The notes: generated from the sequence alone by a model not told the origin. A stretch of 64,000 nucleotides of DNA from Caballeronia zhejiangensis (GCF_000698575.1 NZ_JFHD01000015.1:62001-126000), one strand, 5' to 3'. Counted from the stretch's first letter, positions 9,085-18,821 are shown. Program-made: numbers and translations.

Positions 9085-11568
9085 CTAGACCCGCACGATC
9101 TTGACCGCGCACTTCTTGTAGTCGGTCTGAAACGAGATCGGATCGGTGGCGTCGAGCGTCACCTTGTTGATGAGCTGGCTCGAATCGAACCACGGCACGA
9201 AGACGAGCCCGCGCGGCGGCTTGTCGCGGCCGCGCGTCTCGACGCGCGTACGCATCTCGCCGCGCCGCGATATCACGCGCACCTCGACGCCGCGTCGCAG
9301 GCCAAGCGCTTTCGCGTCGTCGGGATGCATGAAGCACACCGCGTTCGGAAACGCGCGATACAGTTCGGGCACGCGGCGCGTCATCGATCCCGAATGCCAG
9401 TGCTCCAGCACGCGGCCCGTCGCGAGCCAGAACGGATAGTCCTTGTCCGGCGATTCGGCGGGCGGCTCGTAAGGCAGCGCGTAGATCACCGCGCGGCCGT
9501 CCGGATTGCCGTAGAACTGCCAGTCGGCGCCGGCCTTCACATACGGATCGGAACCCTCCTTGTAACGCCAGCGTGTTTCCTTGCCATCGACGACCGGCCA
9601 GCGGATGCCGCGCGCCTGGTGATACATGTCGAACGGCGCGAGATCGTGGCCGTGGCCGCGTCCGAAGCTCGCGTATTCCTCGAACAATCCTTTCTGGATA
9701 TAGAAGCCGAACGCCGCAGCCTCGTTGTTGCGATATTTCGGATCGACTTGCGAAGCGGGAAACTTGTCGACCTGGCCGTTGCGATACAGGATGTCGTAGA
9801 GCGTCTTGCCCTTGTATTCGGGCTTTTTCGCGAGCAGTTCGGCGGGCCAGACTTCCTCGACCTTGAAGCGCTTGGAGAATTCCACGATCTGCCAGAGATC
9901 CGAATGCGCGCCGCCTGGCGCCTGTACGAGCTGATGCCAGAACTGCGTGCGCCGTTCCGCGTTGCCGTAGGCGCCTTCCTTCTCGACCCACATCGCGGAT
10001 GGCAGGATCAGATCGGCGGCGACGGCCGTGACCGTCGGATACACATCCGACACGACGACGAAATTCGAATCCTTGCGATACCCCGGCAGCGCTTCGTTGT
10101 TGATATTCGCGGCAGCCTGCATGTTGTTGTTGACCATCACCCAATATGCGTTGATCTTGCCGTCCTTGAGCATGCGGTTTTGCAGCACGGCATGAAAGCC
10201 CGGCTTGTCGGGGATGGTGCCCGCGGGCAGCTTCCAGATATGCTCCGCTTCCTCGCGATGCTTCGGGTTGGTCACGACCATATCGGCGGGCAGCCGATGC
10301 GAAAACGTGCCGACTTCGCGCGCCGTGCCGCACGCGGACGGCTGGCCCGTCAGCGAGAACGGGCTGTTGCCCGGCGTCGATATCTTTCCCGTCAGCAGAT
10401 GCAGGTTGTAGACCATGTTGTTGGCCCAGGTTCCGCGCGTGTGCTGATTGAAGCCCATCGTCCAGAAGGACACGACTTTCGTCTTCGGGTCCGCGTACAG
10501 CTGCGCGAGCTGGTCGAGCTTGTTCTTCGGCACGCCGGAAATTTTCGTCACGTAGGCAGCGTCGTAGCGCGAGACGAACTGCGCGAATTCGTCGAAGGTG
10601 ATCGGCTGCGAGCCGTTCGGATCGCCCGCGTTCTTCGCCGCCTTTTGCAGCGGATGGTCGGGCCGCAGCCCGTAACCGATGTCCGCGTTGCCCTTCTTGA
10701 AGTTCGTGTGCTTGTCGACGAAATCGCGGTTCACCTTGCCGTTCTTGATGATGTAGTTCGCGATGTAATTCATGATCGCGAGATCGGATTGCGGCGTGAA
10801 GACGATGGTTTGATCGGCGAGATCGAACGAACGATGCTCGAACGTCGACAGCGTGACGACGCGCACGTCCTGATTCGAAAGCCGCCGCGCCGTCACGCGC
10901 GACCACAGCACCGGATGCATCTCGGCCATATTGGAGCCCCACAGCACGAAGGCGTCGGTGGCTTCGATGTCGTCGTAGCAGCCCATCGGCTCGTCCATGC
11001 CGAAGGTCCGCATGAAGCCCGTCACGGCCGATGCCATGCAATGCCGCGCGTTCGGATCGATATTGTTGCTGCGAAATCCCGCCTTCATCAGCTTGACGCC
11101 TGCGTAGCCTTCCCAGACGGTCCATTGCCCCGAACCGAACATGCCGACGGCCGTCGGCCCTTTCTCCTTCAGCACGCGCTTGAACTGCTCGGCCATCACG
11201 TTGAACGCGACATCCCACGACACGGGCAGGAATTCGCCGTTCTTGTCGTATTTGCCGTCTTTCATCCGCATGAGCGGCGTCGTCAGACGGTCCTGGCCGT
11301 ACATGATCTTCGAGAGGAAGTAGCCCTTCACGCAGTTGAGTCCGCGGTTGACTTCCGCCTGCGGGTCGGCCTGTGTCGCGACGACCTGATTGCCCTTCAC
11401 GCCGACGAGCACGCCGCATCCCGTTCCGCAGAAGCGGCAGGGCGCTTTCGACCAGGCGATGTCGTCGCTCTGCGCGACGGCGTGCATGTCGGGCAGCGTG
11501 ATGCCCGCGGATGCGGCCGCCGTGGTGGCGGCCGTCTGCTTAATGAACGCGCGACGAGTCAGTTTCAT
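9085..11568 (-). CDS. napA: Periplasmic nitrate reductase catalytic subunit NapA
   Basis: Mo-bis-MGD enzyme reducing nitrate to nitrite in the periplasm. 827 residues, the family length. A Tat signal starts with [10 protein letters not shown]; the [4Fe-4S] ligands are in [13 protein letters not shown] plus a later Cys before VKGYF; the Mo-coordinating Cys sits in ARHCMASAV. The ATG at 11568 is chosen so the twin-arginine motif is at the N-terminus; it overlaps the napD 3' end by 29 bases. The 969-codon frame on the other strand is a shadow. Confidence 0.96.
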   Translation of the reverse strand: MKLTRRAFIKQTAATTAAASAGITLPDMHAVAQSDDIAWSKAPCRFCGTGCGVLVGVKGNQVVATQADPQAEVNRGLNCVKGYFLSKIMYGQDRLTTPLMRMKDGKYDKNGEFLPVSWDVAFNVMAEQFKRVLKEKGPTAVGMFGSGQWTVWEGYAGVKLMKAGFRSNNIDPNARHCMASAVTGFMRTFGMDEPMGCYDDIEATDAFVLWGSNMAEMHPVLWSRVTARRLSNQDVRVVTLSTFEHRSFDLADQTIVFTPQSDLAIMNYIANYIIKNGKVNRDFVDKHTNFKKGNADIGYGLRPDHPLQKAAKNAGDPNGSQPITFDEFAQFVSRYDAAYVTKISGVPKNKLDQLAQLYADPKTKVVSFWTMGFNQHTRGTWANNMVYNLHLLTGKISTPGNSPFSLTGQPSACGTAREVGTFSHRLPADMVVTNPKHREEAEHIWKLPAGTIPDKPGFHAVLQNRMLKDGKINAYWVMVNNNMQAAANINNEALPGYRKDSNFVVVSDVYPTVTAVAADLILPSAMWVEKEGAYGNAERRTQFWHQLVQAPGGAHSDLWQIVEFSKRFKVEEVWPAELLAKKPEYKGKTLYDILYRNGQVDKFPASQVDPKYRNNEAAAFGFYIQKGLFEEYASFGRGHGHDLAPFDMYHQARGIRWPVVDGKETRWRYKEGSDPYVKAGADWQFYGNPDGRAVIYALPYEPPAESPDKDYPFWLATGRVLEHWHSGSMTRRVPELYRAFPNAVCFMHPDDAKALGLRRGVEVRVISRRGEMRTRVETRGRDKPPRGLVFVPWFDSSQLINKVTLDATDPISFQTDYKKCAVKIVRV

Positions 11569-11887
11569 CGTCGATGTCCTCGGTGAGCGGATCGGCGGCT
11601 TCGTGATGCTGATAGACGAGCGCGGTGCTGATGACATCGGGAATGGATTGCACCGCCTGCAATTGTTCGGCGACGCAAGCGGAGCGATCGCTTTCGAGCG
11701 TGAGGACGATCTTGCCGTCGGCGCTCGATCCGTGAACTTGCGCGCCAGGCAAAGCCGCGAGCGCGCGCGTAATTCGTTGCAGCGCTTCTATACGGCCGAA
11801 TACAACGACGCCGGCTATGTGAAACTCGCAAGACTCATCGGTCTTGTCGGCGTAACGATCGTTGATATCGACGGGTTTGAGCTCCAT
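11540..11887 (-). CDS. napD: NapA signal-peptide chaperone NapD
   Basis: Cytoplasmic ferredoxin-fold protein that binds the NapA Tat signal and proofreads cofactor loading. 115 residues with the NapD core [10 protein letters not shown] at about 23-32 and [19 protein letters not shown]. The first 20 residues and an acidic C-terminal tail extend beyond the usual core. It overlaps napA by 29 bases. Confidence 0.9.
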   Translation of the reverse strand: MELKPVDINDRYADKTDESCEFHIAGVVVFGRIEALQRITRALAALPGAQVHGSSADGKIVLTLESDRSACVAEQLQAVQSIPDVISTALVYQHHEAADPLTEDIDDETDSSRVH

Positions 11888-11912
11888 TTAATTCAAATAG
11901 TCGCGACGCTCG

Positions 11913-12071
11913 TTAATGATGTGGCGGTCCGCCGATCAGCATCTGATAGAACCAGACCGCGAATCCGTAAGTGGCGATGATCATGACCGTGAGCACGGGA
12001 ACCATGACGACGGTCAGAAACAGAAAGCTGCGCAACTCTTCGGATTTGCGTATTTCGTCTTTCTCATCCAT
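11913..12071 (-). CDS. napE: Small membrane protein NapE
   Basis: A 52-residue single-pass protein, first gene of the nap operon. NapE family signs: charged N-terminus KSEELRSFLFLTVV, one long hydrophobic helix (VPVLTVMIIATYGFAVW) and a short tail with MIGGPP-like ending. Its role is not established. The ATG at 12071 is picked because residues encoded further upstream do not fit the family. Confidence 0.88.
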   Translation of the reverse strand: MDEKDEIRKSEELRSFLFLTVVMVPVLTVMIIATYGFAVWFYQMLIGGPPHH

Positions 12072-12395
12072 GGGGCGCGTCAGATCTCGGTTGGCGAAGT
12101 GGGGTGGCCAGCGCGAAAGATGGATCCATTGTTGGTTTAAGAAATGCATCTTTTCAAGTTGAAAATCGCACGGCGTCGAGGGCGGGTTTTGCAACTGTCG
12201 ATAAATTTCCATCGCGCCAAATGTGGCGCAATTCGAATTAATCGCCGTGCATCGTTTCACGCGCTCGAACGAATCGCAATGACGTTAATGCTCCTTTTCA
12301 CGCGCGCGATATGGCTTTCATCTTGTTCTGAATGTCGCTTCATGCGCGGCTTTCTAGAATCCGGTCACTTCTTCGATTACGGACATCCACGCATC
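12072..12395 (+). promoter_or_regulatory. Divergent intergenic region upstream of napE
   Basis: 324 bases without a gene, between napE (minus) and the hypothetical protein at 12396 (plus); it must hold the nap operon promoter. It is locally AT-rich and contains two dyads: TTTTCAAGTTGAAAA at 12151-12165 (7-bp arms, 1-base centre) and GCGCCAAATGTGGCGC at 12214-12229 (6-bp arms, 4-base spacer). I see no good match to an FNR site (TTGAT-N4-ATCAA). Confidence 0.6.
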
Positions 12396-12827
12396 ATGCC
12401 GATCAAGCTCGAATTCGCCACGCCCGAAGGCCGCATCTCGCTTTCAATCGACGATGCCCAGTTCATGGCTTACGACGCCGGTGAACTCGCAATGCATTCG
12501 ACGCGCGATTTCGTCGAACGCATGGAATCGATGGGGCTCGGCGAACTCGCGCAAACCTATGCGCGTCTTCAGGCACAGACCGAAGTCTCGGTGATGGAAC
12601 TGCGCGAAGCGCGCGAAGACGCCGAAGCGTGGCTCGGCAAGAAGGAAGAAAGCAGCGTGATCGCGGAACAGATCATGCCGCGGGTCGAAGCGCTGCGTGA
12701 AACGATTGCGCGCACGCAGGCCGACTTGCGCGAGAACATCGAGCGGCTGGCGGCGCTCTCCGCGGCGTGCGATTGCGCGCTGCATCAGGTTCCGGGCTAT
12801 CAGCCGCCCGCGCGCAGTCAGAGATGA
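12396..12827 (+). CDS. Hypothetical protein, mostly helical
   Basis: 143 residues, family not recognised. The N-terminal third looks like beta strands (PIKLEFATPEGRISLSIDD), the remainder is acidic, rich in Glu, Arg and Ala, and likely a coiled coil (about 60-125). No signal peptide or membrane segment. The ATG at 12396 is the first plausible start; a longer reading would pass through AT-rich intergenic sequence. Its last 10 bases overlap the convergent gene at 12818. Confidence 0.6.
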   Translation: MPIKLEFATPEGRISLSIDDAQFMAYDAGELAMHSTRDFVERMESMGLGELAQTYARLQAQTEVSVMELREAREDAEAWLGKKEESSVIAEQIMPRVEALRETIARTQADLRENIERLAALSAACDCALHQVPGYQPPARSQR

Positions 12828-13138
12828 TCCGCTAAAGATTCGGATCGCGAATCGAATACGCGTTGCGCGCTGGAAGTCTCGCCCCGATACGCCTTCATGC
12901 CGAAGCGCTGCAGGATAAAGCTCTCGACGACGAGACGCATATCCGCTTCCAGCGGCCGCGTGCCCCAGCGGCTGTTTCCCGCCACCGACGCCACCGTGAA
13001 CCACGATTGCGGCGGAAACAATTCGACGCGCAGCATGCCGCGCTCGAAGATCCTGAGCCGCCCCGTATCGATATGAAACTCGGCGCTGACCGCGCCGCCC
13101 GGCATGCCGATGCTGGCCGTAATGGCTTTCGCTTTCAT
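12818..13138 (-). CDS. Hypothetical protein
   Basis: 106 residues, family not recognised. It begins MKAKAITASIGMPGGAVSAEFHID and continues with an alternating polar/hydrophobic pattern (RLRIFERGMLRVELF) and a helical C-terminal half. No signal peptide. The ATG at 13138 is preferred to a further upstream ATG at 13198 because the added residues look non-coding. No operon partner. Confidence 0.6.
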   Translation of the reverse strand: MKAKAITASIGMPGGAVSAEFHIDTGRLRIFERGMLRVELFPPQSWFTVASVAGNSRWGTRPLEADMRLVVESFILQRFGMKAYRGETSSAQRVFDSRSESLADHL

Positions 13139-13455
13139 CGTTCTGGTCTCTCGAAATGCTTCCGCCGCGAGGTCGATCCTCACGGCGCCGATTGTCAAAT
13201 TCTCCGGCGACGCGCCTGGCGCGCGGTCGTTTCGGCAGATAATCCCCGATAGGCATACAGTACTGACGTTGCGCGTCTCCGCCTAACTACCGGCGCGATC
13301 GGCAAGTCGCTCGCAACGCGTGGCGGAGCATGATGGCGAACGTTCGCTGCCGCACACAAAGACCATCCAGCACGTCTGATTCAATAGCCGCGCTTCTCCG
13401 GCAGGAGCAAGCGCCGGTCCTGTTCACAGATGCAAATCAAAGAGGGAAGCAAACC
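13139..13455 (+). other. Intergenic region before the alcohol dehydrogenase gene
   Basis: 317 bases lie between the divergent starts at 13138 and 13456. I see no convincing coding frame or long hairpin. The segment must carry the alcohol dehydrogenase promoter; the ribosome binding site is AGAGGGA just before 13456. Confidence 0.5.
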
Positions 13456-14514
13456 ATGCTGAAAGCGTATTCCTATGCAGCATCCGCAGCCGACAAGCCG
13501 CTCGGTCCGCTCGAAATTCAACGCCGCGATGTCGGTCCGAACGATGTCCGCATCGACATTCTGTTCTGCGGCGTCTGTCATTCCGACCTGCATATGGCGC
13601 GCAACGAATGGGGCGGCACGAACTATCCGGTCGTGCCGGGCCATGAGATCGTCGGTCGCGTCGCGGCAGTCGGTTCCGACGTGTCGAAGTTCAAGGTCGG
13701 GCAACTGGCGGGCGTCGGCTGCATGGTCGATTCATGCCGCGTCTGCAATGCGTGCAAGGAAGGACTCGAACAATATTGCGAGAGCCCGGAAAGCTTTACG
13801 CAAACCTACAACTCGCCGGATAAGAAGTCGGGCGGCGTGACCTTCGGCGGCTATTCGACGAACATCGTCGTCGACGAGGCGTTCGTGCTGAGCATCCCCG
13901 AGAACCTCGAACTCGCGGCCGTTGCACCGTTGCTGTGCGCGGGCATCACCACGTACTCGCCGCTGCGCCACTGGAACGTGCAGAAGGGGCACAAGGTGGG
14001 CATCGTCGGTCTCGGCGGTCTCGGTCACATGGGCGTGAAGATCGCCGCCGCAATGGGCGCGCATGTCGTGCTCTTCACCACGTCGCCGGGCAAGATCGAG
14101 GATGCGAAGCGTCTGGGCGCGCATGAAGTCGTCGTGTCGAAAGATCCGGATCAGATGGCCGCGCACGCGAACAGCTTCGATTTCATCTTGAACACGGTCG
14201 CCGCGTCGCACGATCTCGATCAGTTCATGTCGCTGCTCAAGCGTGACGGCACGATGACGCTCGTCGGCGCGCCGGAGCATCCGCATCCGTCGCCTTCGGT
14301 GATGAACATGATCTTCAAGCGCCGCTCGCTCGCGGGCTCGCTGATCGGCGGCATCGCGGAAACGCAGGAAATGCTCGATTTCTGCGGCAAGCACGGCATC
14401 ACGTCCGACATCGAGATGATTCGCATGGACGAAGTCAACAAGGCTTACGAACGCATGTTGAAGAGCGACGTGAAGTATCGCTTCGTGATCGACATGGCGA
14501 CGATGGAAAAGTAA
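13456..14514 (+). CDS. Zinc-dependent NAD(P) alcohol/aldehyde reductase, YahK-like
   Basis: Medium-chain dehydrogenase of the cinnamyl-alcohol dehydrogenase/YahK group, which usually reduces aldehydes with NADPH. 352 residues. Catalytic zinc ligands in GVCHSDLH and GHEIVG; structural zinc Cys cluster CRVCNACKEGLEQYC; nucleotide-binding GLGGLGHMG; the C-terminal half closes the Rossmann domain. The ATG at 13456 follows AGAGGGA. The end is 9 bases from the convergent LysR gene. Actual substrate unknown. Confidence 0.88.
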   Translation: MLKAYSYAASAADKPLGPLEIQRRDVGPNDVRIDILFCGVCHSDLHMARNEWGGTNYPVVPGHEIVGRVAAVGSDVSKFKVGQLAGVGCMVDSCRVCNACKEGLEQYCESPESFTQTYNSPDKKSGGVTFGGYSTNIVVDEAFVLSIPENLELAAVAPLLCAGITTYSPLRHWNVQKGHKVGIVGLGGLGHMGVKIAAAMGAHVVLFTTSPGKIEDAKRLGAHEVVVSKDPDQMAAHANSFDFILNTVAASHDLDQFMSLLKRDGTMTLVGAPEHPHPSPSVMNMIFKRRSLAGSLIGGIAETQEMLDFCGKHGITSDIEMIRMDEVNKAYERMLKSDVKYRFVIDMATMEK

Positions 14515-14523
14515 GCCTGTGTA

Positions 14524-15420
14524 TCAGCGGGGCGATGTCATCGCCTCGCGCATGCTTTCGACGAAGCGTTCCGTCACTGCCGGCAGCGTCCTGCCGCGCT
14601 TCTTCACGATGGCGATCGGCCGCACGAACGCCGGATGGTCGATCGGTTTCGCGACGAGCCCCGGTTCCGCGCGCACCTCGCGCGCGGTTTCCGGCAGGAT
14701 CGTCACGCCGAGGCCGCCGCGCACCATCGCGACGGCGGTCATCATGTAAGTCGGCTCGCACGCTATCTCGAGCGTTTCGCGCGTCTCGCTGAGCGCGGCG
14801 TCGACGACCGCGCGCACGCTCGTGCCTGGCGCGGTGAGCACGAGCGGCGAACGCGCGAGATCGTCGACCGAGATGCGGCGTTTCTTCGCGAGCGCATGCG
14901 CCTTCGGACACACCGCGACGAGCCGGTCCACGCCCGCATGCAGCACTTCAAGCAACGGATCGGCCACATCGCCGCCGGTCAGCCCGATATCGGCTTCCTC
15001 GCTGCGCACGAGCGCATTCACGGTGCTCGCCACGACGTCGCGAATCTGAAATGCGACGCGCGGCACCTCGCGCTTCATGCCGATGATCAACTCAGGCAAC
15101 ACGCTCGCCGCGAACGTCGGCAGGCACGCGATGCGGATCGTGCCGCTTTCGCCGATGCCCATCGCGCGGGCATCGCGCAGCACGTTCTCCATGTCGCGCA
15201 ACGACTTGCGCAGGAGCGGCAGCAGTTCGCGTCCGGTCGGCGTCAGCGCGACGTTGCGGCTGTTGCGGTCGAAAAGCCGCGCGCCGACGGCTTCCTCCAG
15301 GCGGCGTATCTGCACGGTCAGCGCGGGTTGCGACAAATGCAGGCGTTCGGCGGCGCGCGTGAAACTGCCCGCCTCGGCCACGGCGACGAGCGCGCGTATA
15401 TCGCGAAGATTCAGATCCAT
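14524..15420 (-). CDS. LysR-family regulator, divergent from a CitMHS transporter
   Basis: 298 residues. N-terminal winged HTH (RDIRALVAVAEAGSFTRAAE ... LSQPALTVQIRRLEE) and a full effector-binding domain (about 92-295). It is divergent from the transporter and AtuA-like genes at 15521-18509, so it likely controls them. A T-N11-A candidate site lies in the 100-bp gap (15442-15454). Confidence 0.88.
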   Translation of the reverse strand: MDLNLRDIRALVAVAEAGSFTRAAERLHLSQPALTVQIRRLEEAVGARLFDRNSRNVALTPTGRELLPLLRKSLRDMENVLRDARAMGIGESGTIRIACLPTFAASVLPELIIGMKREVPRVAFQIRDVVASTVNALVRSEEADIGLTGGDVADPLLEVLHAGVDRLVAVCPKAHALAKKRRISVDDLARSPLVLTAPGTSVRAVVDAALSETRETLEIACEPTYMMTAVAMVRGGLGVTILPETAREVRAEPGLVAKPIDHPAFVRPIAIVKKRGRTLPAVTERFVESMREAMTSPR

Positions 15421-15441
15421 TATGGTCCGTGATAGCTGCGA

Positions 15442-15454
15442 TCAAATCATTTCA
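15442..15454. promoter_or_regulatory. Candidate LysR box between regulator and CitMHS gene
   Basis: TCAAATCATTTCA fits the LysR T-N11-A form with a small AAAT-C-ATTT dyad, in the shared promoter region of the divergent pair. The dyad is short, so this is only a candidate. Confidence 0.35.
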
Positions 15455-15520
15455 ATTGTGTAATCGCCGCTCCGAACTTACTCTGGACCGCACCAAAAGA
15501 CAATATTCGGAGACACGTTC

Positions 15521-16825
15521 ATGCTGCCGATGCTCGGCCTCGCCACCATCGTCGTCCTGCTCGGGGCGATCCTTTCCAAACGGATGTCGCCGCTCGTCGC
15601 GCTCATCATCGTGCCGATCGTGGCGTCGCTGATCGGCGGCTTCGGGCTTTCGACGAGCAGGTTCGTCATCGACGGATTGAAGAGCCTCGCGCCGGTCGTC
15701 GGTATGTTCGTGTTCGCGATCCTTTACTTCGGCACGATCACGGACGCGGGCACGCTCGATCCGATCATCGATCGCATCCTGCGCGCGGTCGGCACGAAAC
15801 CGACGCGCATCGTGATGGGCACGACGCTGCTCGCGCTGCTGATTCATCTGGACGGCTCGGGCGCCGTCTGCTTTCTCGTCACGATTCCCGCGATGCTGCC
15901 GCTCTACGATCGCCTGAACATGGACAAGCGCGTGCTCGCCGCGGCCGTTTCGATGGCGGCGGGCATCAACTTTCTGCCGTGGACCGGGCCGATGATCCGC
16001 GCATCGGCTTCGCTGCATCTGCCGATTTCATCGCTGTTCAATCCGCTGATTCCGGTGCAGGCCGTCGGGCTCGTGTTCGTGTTCGGCATGGCGTGGTGGC
16101 TCGGCCGCCGCGAGGAAAAGCGTCTCGGCTATTCGAGCGCGAACGGCGCGATTCCGCTTCCGAAGCGCGAACTGACGCCCGAAGAACAGTCGCTGCGCCG
16201 CCCGAAGAATTTCTGGTTCAACATCGTGCTGACGGTCGTCGTGCTCGGCACGATGGTCGCGATGGGCGAAAAGATTCCGCCCGCCATCATGTTCATGGTC
16301 GGGCTGTGCATTGCGCTGATGGTGAATTACCCGAACGTCGACATGCAGCGAAAGCGCATCGACGCGCACGCTCGCGCCGCGTTGATGATGGCCGGCATTC
16401 TGCTCGCGGCGGGCGTGTTCACCGGCATCATGCAGGGCAGCGGCATGTTGAAGGCGATGGCGCAGGCGGCGGTCGGTTTCGTGCCGCCCGCTTTTGCCGG
16501 CCACATTCCGGTCGTGCTCGGCCTGCTGTCCATGCCGCTCTCGATGCTTTTCGATCCCGATTCGTTCTATTTCGGCGTGTTGCCGGTGATCGCCGAAGTG
16601 GCGTCGCAACTCGGCGTGCCGGCGGTGCATGTCGGCCAGGCGGCGCTCCTCGGTCAGATGACGACCGGCTTTCCCGTGAGCCCGCTCACGCCCGCGACGT
16701 TTCTCGTCGTCGGCTTGTGCGGCATCGATCTCGCGGATCATCAGAAGTTCACGTTCCCGCTGCTGTTCGGCGCGTCGGTCGTCATGACGATCGCGTGCGT
16801 CGTGCTGGGCGTGTTGCCGCTGTAA
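15521..16825 (+). CDS. CitMHS-family carboxylate:cation symporter
   Basis: Inner-membrane transporter of 434 residues with about twelve hydrophobic segments. It resembles the CitMHS family that carries divalent-metal citrate complexes; typical are LIHLDGSGAVCFLVTIPAMLPLY and MAAGINFLPWTGPMIRA in the first half. It starts an apparent operon with an AtuA-like pair (13-base gap), so the real substrate may be another carboxylate whose breakdown those genes serve. Confidence 0.85.
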   Translation: MLPMLGLATIVVLLGAILSKRMSPLVALIIVPIVASLIGGFGLSTSRFVIDGLKSLAPVVGMFVFAILYFGTITDAGTLDPIIDRILRAVGTKPTRIVMGTTLLALLIHLDGSGAVCFLVTIPAMLPLYDRLNMDKRVLAAAVSMAAGINFLPWTGPMIRASASLHLPISSLFNPLIPVQAVGLVFVFGMAWWLGRREEKRLGYSSANGAIPLPKRELTPEEQSLRRPKNFWFNIVLTVVVLGTMVAMGEKIPPAIMFMVGLCIALMVNYPNVDMQRKRIDAHARAALMMAGILLAAGVFTGIMQGSGMLKAMAQAAVGFVPPAFAGHIPVVLGLLSMPLSMLFDPDSFYFGVLPVIAEVASQLGVPAVHVGQAALLGQMTTGFPVSPLTPATFLVVGLCGIDLADHQKFTFPLLFGASVVMTIACVVLGVLPL

Positions 16826-16837
16826 AGGAAAAGCGCC

Positions 16838-18196
16838 ATGAAAGACATCATCAGAATCGGCGCGGGCGCGGGTTATTCGGGCGATCGCATCGAGCCTGCC
16901 GTCGAACTCGCGGAGCACGGCGCGCTCGACTATCTCGTGTTCGAATGCCTTGCCGAACGCACGATCGCGATCGCGCAGCAGTCGCGCCGCAACGATCCCG
17001 AACTCGGTTACGACCCGTTGCTCGAAACGCGCATGCGCGCCGTGCTGCCCGTCGCGGCGAAAAATGGCGTGCGGATCATCTCGAACATGGGCGCGGCGAA
17101 TCCGCGTGCGGCGGCGAAGAAGACCGCGAGGATCGCGCGCGAGCTCGGCCTTGACGGATTGAAAATCGCAGCCGTCACCGGCGACGACGTGCTCGATGTC
17201 GTTTTGCGTTCGCGTCTGCGCTTCGAGGAATCCGGCGACGATGTGAGCGCGTACGCGGACCGCATCGTGTCGGCGAATGCGTATCTCGGCGCGGCGCCGA
17301 TCGTCGCTGCGCTCGCGGCGGGCGCGGACATCGTGCTGACCGGCCGCGTGGCGGATCCGTCGCTATTCACCGCGCCGCTCATCCACGAATTCGGCTGGAA
17401 GATGGACGACTGGACGACGCTCGGACAGGCGACCGTCGTCGGCCATTTGCTCGAATGCGCGGGTCAGGTGACGGGCGGTTATTTCGCCGACCCCGGTTAC
17501 AAGGACGTGAACGATCTCGCGCGTCTCGGCTTCCCGATCGGCGAAGTGAGCGCGGATGGTTCTGTCATCGTGACGAAGGTGCCGCACGCAGGCGGCTGCG
17601 TGACCGAAGCGACGTGCAAGGAACAACTGCTCTATGAGATTCACGATCCGGCGCGTTATTTTCAGCCGGACGTCGTCGCGGATTTCACGCAAGTTCGCGT
17701 CGCGCAGGAAGCGCGCGACCGCGTGCGCGTGACCGGCGGACGCGGCCACGCGCGCACGGATACGCTGAAGACATCGGTCGCTTATGTCGATGGCTATATC
17801 GGCGAAGGTCAGATTTCCTACGGCGGTCCGGGCGCGGTCGCACGCGCGCGGCTCGCGCTCGATATCGCGCGCGAACGGCTGTCGATCATGTGCATCGATA
17901 CGAGCGAACTGCGCTTCGACCTCATCGGCGTCAATTCGCTTTACGGCGACGCGCTCGCATCGAACGCCGAAGAGCCGTATGAAGTGCGCGTGCGCGTCGC
18001 GGGACGCACGTCGAGCGCGAAGGAGGCGGCGCGCATCGGCAACGAGATCGAAACGCTCTATACCAACGGCCCGGCGGGCGGCGGCGGCGTGACGAAGGCG
18101 ACGCGGGAAGTCATCGCGGTGCAGTCCGTGCTGCTCGCGCGCGAACACGTGAAGCCCGTTTTCGAATTCGTGGAGGCAAGCGATGAAACTGCGTGA
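16838..18196 (+). CDS. AtuA family protein (DUF1446)
   Basis: 452 residues of the AtuA/DUF1446 family, first described in acyclic terpene utilisation in Pseudomonas; the biochemical role is not settled. Family signs: IGAGAGYSGDRIEPA at the N-terminus, RIISNMGAANPRAAA, GADIVLTGRVADPSLFTAPL, and the C-terminal VAGRTSSAKEAARIGNEIETLY. It follows the transporter by 13 bases and overlaps the next gene by 14. No carboxylase genes of the terpene pathway are present here, so the pathway may differ. Confidence 0.85.
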   Translation: MKDIIRIGAGAGYSGDRIEPAVELAEHGALDYLVFECLAERTIAIAQQSRRNDPELGYDPLLETRMRAVLPVAAKNGVRIISNMGAANPRAAAKKTARIARELGLDGLKIAAVTGDDVLDVVLRSRLRFEESGDDVSAYADRIVSANAYLGAAPIVAALAAGADIVLTGRVADPSLFTAPLIHEFGWKMDDWTTLGQATVVGHLLECAGQVTGGYFADPGYKDVNDLARLGFPIGEVSADGSVIVTKVPHAGGCVTEATCKEQLLYEIHDPARYFQPDVVADFTQVRVAQEARDRVRVTGGRGHARTDTLKTSVAYVDGYIGEGQISYGGPGAVARARLALDIARERLSIMCIDTSELRFDLIGVNSLYGDALASNAEEPYEVRVRVAGRTSSAKEAARIGNEIETLYTNGPAGGGGVTKATREVIAVQSVLLAREHVKPVFEFVEASDETA

Positions 18197-18509
18197 ACTC
18201 GCGCATGGCCGCACCGGCGACAAAGGCAACACGTTGAACGTGTCGGTGATCTGCTTCGACGCGAAGCACTACGCGCATCTGCGCGCGCAACTGACGCCCG
18301 AGCGCGTGAAAGCGCATCTCGCCGATGTCGTGAAGGGCGATGTCGTGCGTTACGAACTGCCGCTCTTGCACGCGTTCAATTTCGTTTTGCGCGATGCGCT
18401 CGGCGGCGGCGTCACGCGTTCGCTCGCGCTCGACGCGCACGGCAAGTCGATGAGCTCGGCTTTGCTCGATATCGAAATCGATGCGGTTTCCAGCCCAACG
18501 CCTATCTGA
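18183..18509 (+). CDS. AtuA-associated small protein
   Basis: 108 residues, homologous to the C-terminal extension found in some AtuA proteins. The signature LRELAHGRTGDKGNTLNVSV is at residues 3-22 and is followed by alpha/beta sequence (VVRYELPLLHAFNFVLRDALGGG). It overlaps the AtuA gene by 14 bases and likely forms a complex with its product. Its end overlaps the convergent secreted-protein gene by 8 bases. Confidence 0.82.
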   Translation: MKLRELAHGRTGDKGNTLNVSVICFDAKHYAHLRAQLTPERVKAHLADVVKGDVVRYELPLLHAFNFVLRDALGGGVTRSLALDAHGKSMSSALLDIEIDAVSSPTPI

Positions 18510-18774
18510 CCGATACCGTGTCGATCTTGCGCGCGGAATCCGCGGGCAACACCGACGTCAACACGTTCGCCGGCACATGCTGCGCCTCTTCCTGCGAGAC
18601 CGCGCCGACGAACTTCCAGCCCGACGGCATTTTCACGAACGTGAAGCCGGTGGGTTGATCGACGAACACCGAATACGGCGCAGGCGATGCAGCCGTTTCC
18701 GTGGCTTGCGCAAACGACACCAGCGGGCTTGCCAGCAGCAAAGCGGCTGCGAGCGCGGACAAAGTCGATTTCAT
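18502..18774 (-). CDS. Small secreted hypothetical protein
   Basis: 90 residues with a Sec signal peptide (residues 1-22, MKSTLSALAAALLLASPLVS, cut near FAQA). The mature part is unrecognised; it contains YSVFVDQPTGFTFVKMPSGWKFVG, suggesting a compact beta-rich periplasmic domain. The ATG at 18774 is preferred over 18834 for its signal peptide. It is divergent from a TetR gene and sits downstream of a palindrome that matches one near that gene. Confidence 0.65.
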   Translation of the reverse strand: MKSTLSALAAALLLASPLVSFAQATETAASPAPYSVFVDQPTGFTFVKMPSGWKFVGAVSQEEAQHVPANVLTSVLPADSARKIDTVSVR

Positions 18775-18805
18775 GGCGACACTCCTGAGATGGTTCCGAT
18801 GTTTA

Positions 18806-18821
18806 TGTGACGATCGATACA
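18806..18821. promoter_or_regulatory. Candidate TetR operator 1
   Basis: TGTGACGATCGATACA, a 16-bp dyad of the form TGT-N2-CGATCG-N2-ACA, near the minus-strand secreted-protein gene. A near copy lies at 18861-18876 in the same gap. Confidence 0.6.

Noticed and set aside
8677..11586. 969-codon open frame on the + strand
   Set aside because: It is antisense to napA/napB and its Arg/His-rich translation has no domain; a shadow caused by high GC at third positions.
12072..12395. FNR or NarL site upstream of nap
   Set aside because: No TTGAT-N4-ATCAA or convincing heptamer pair was found by eye.
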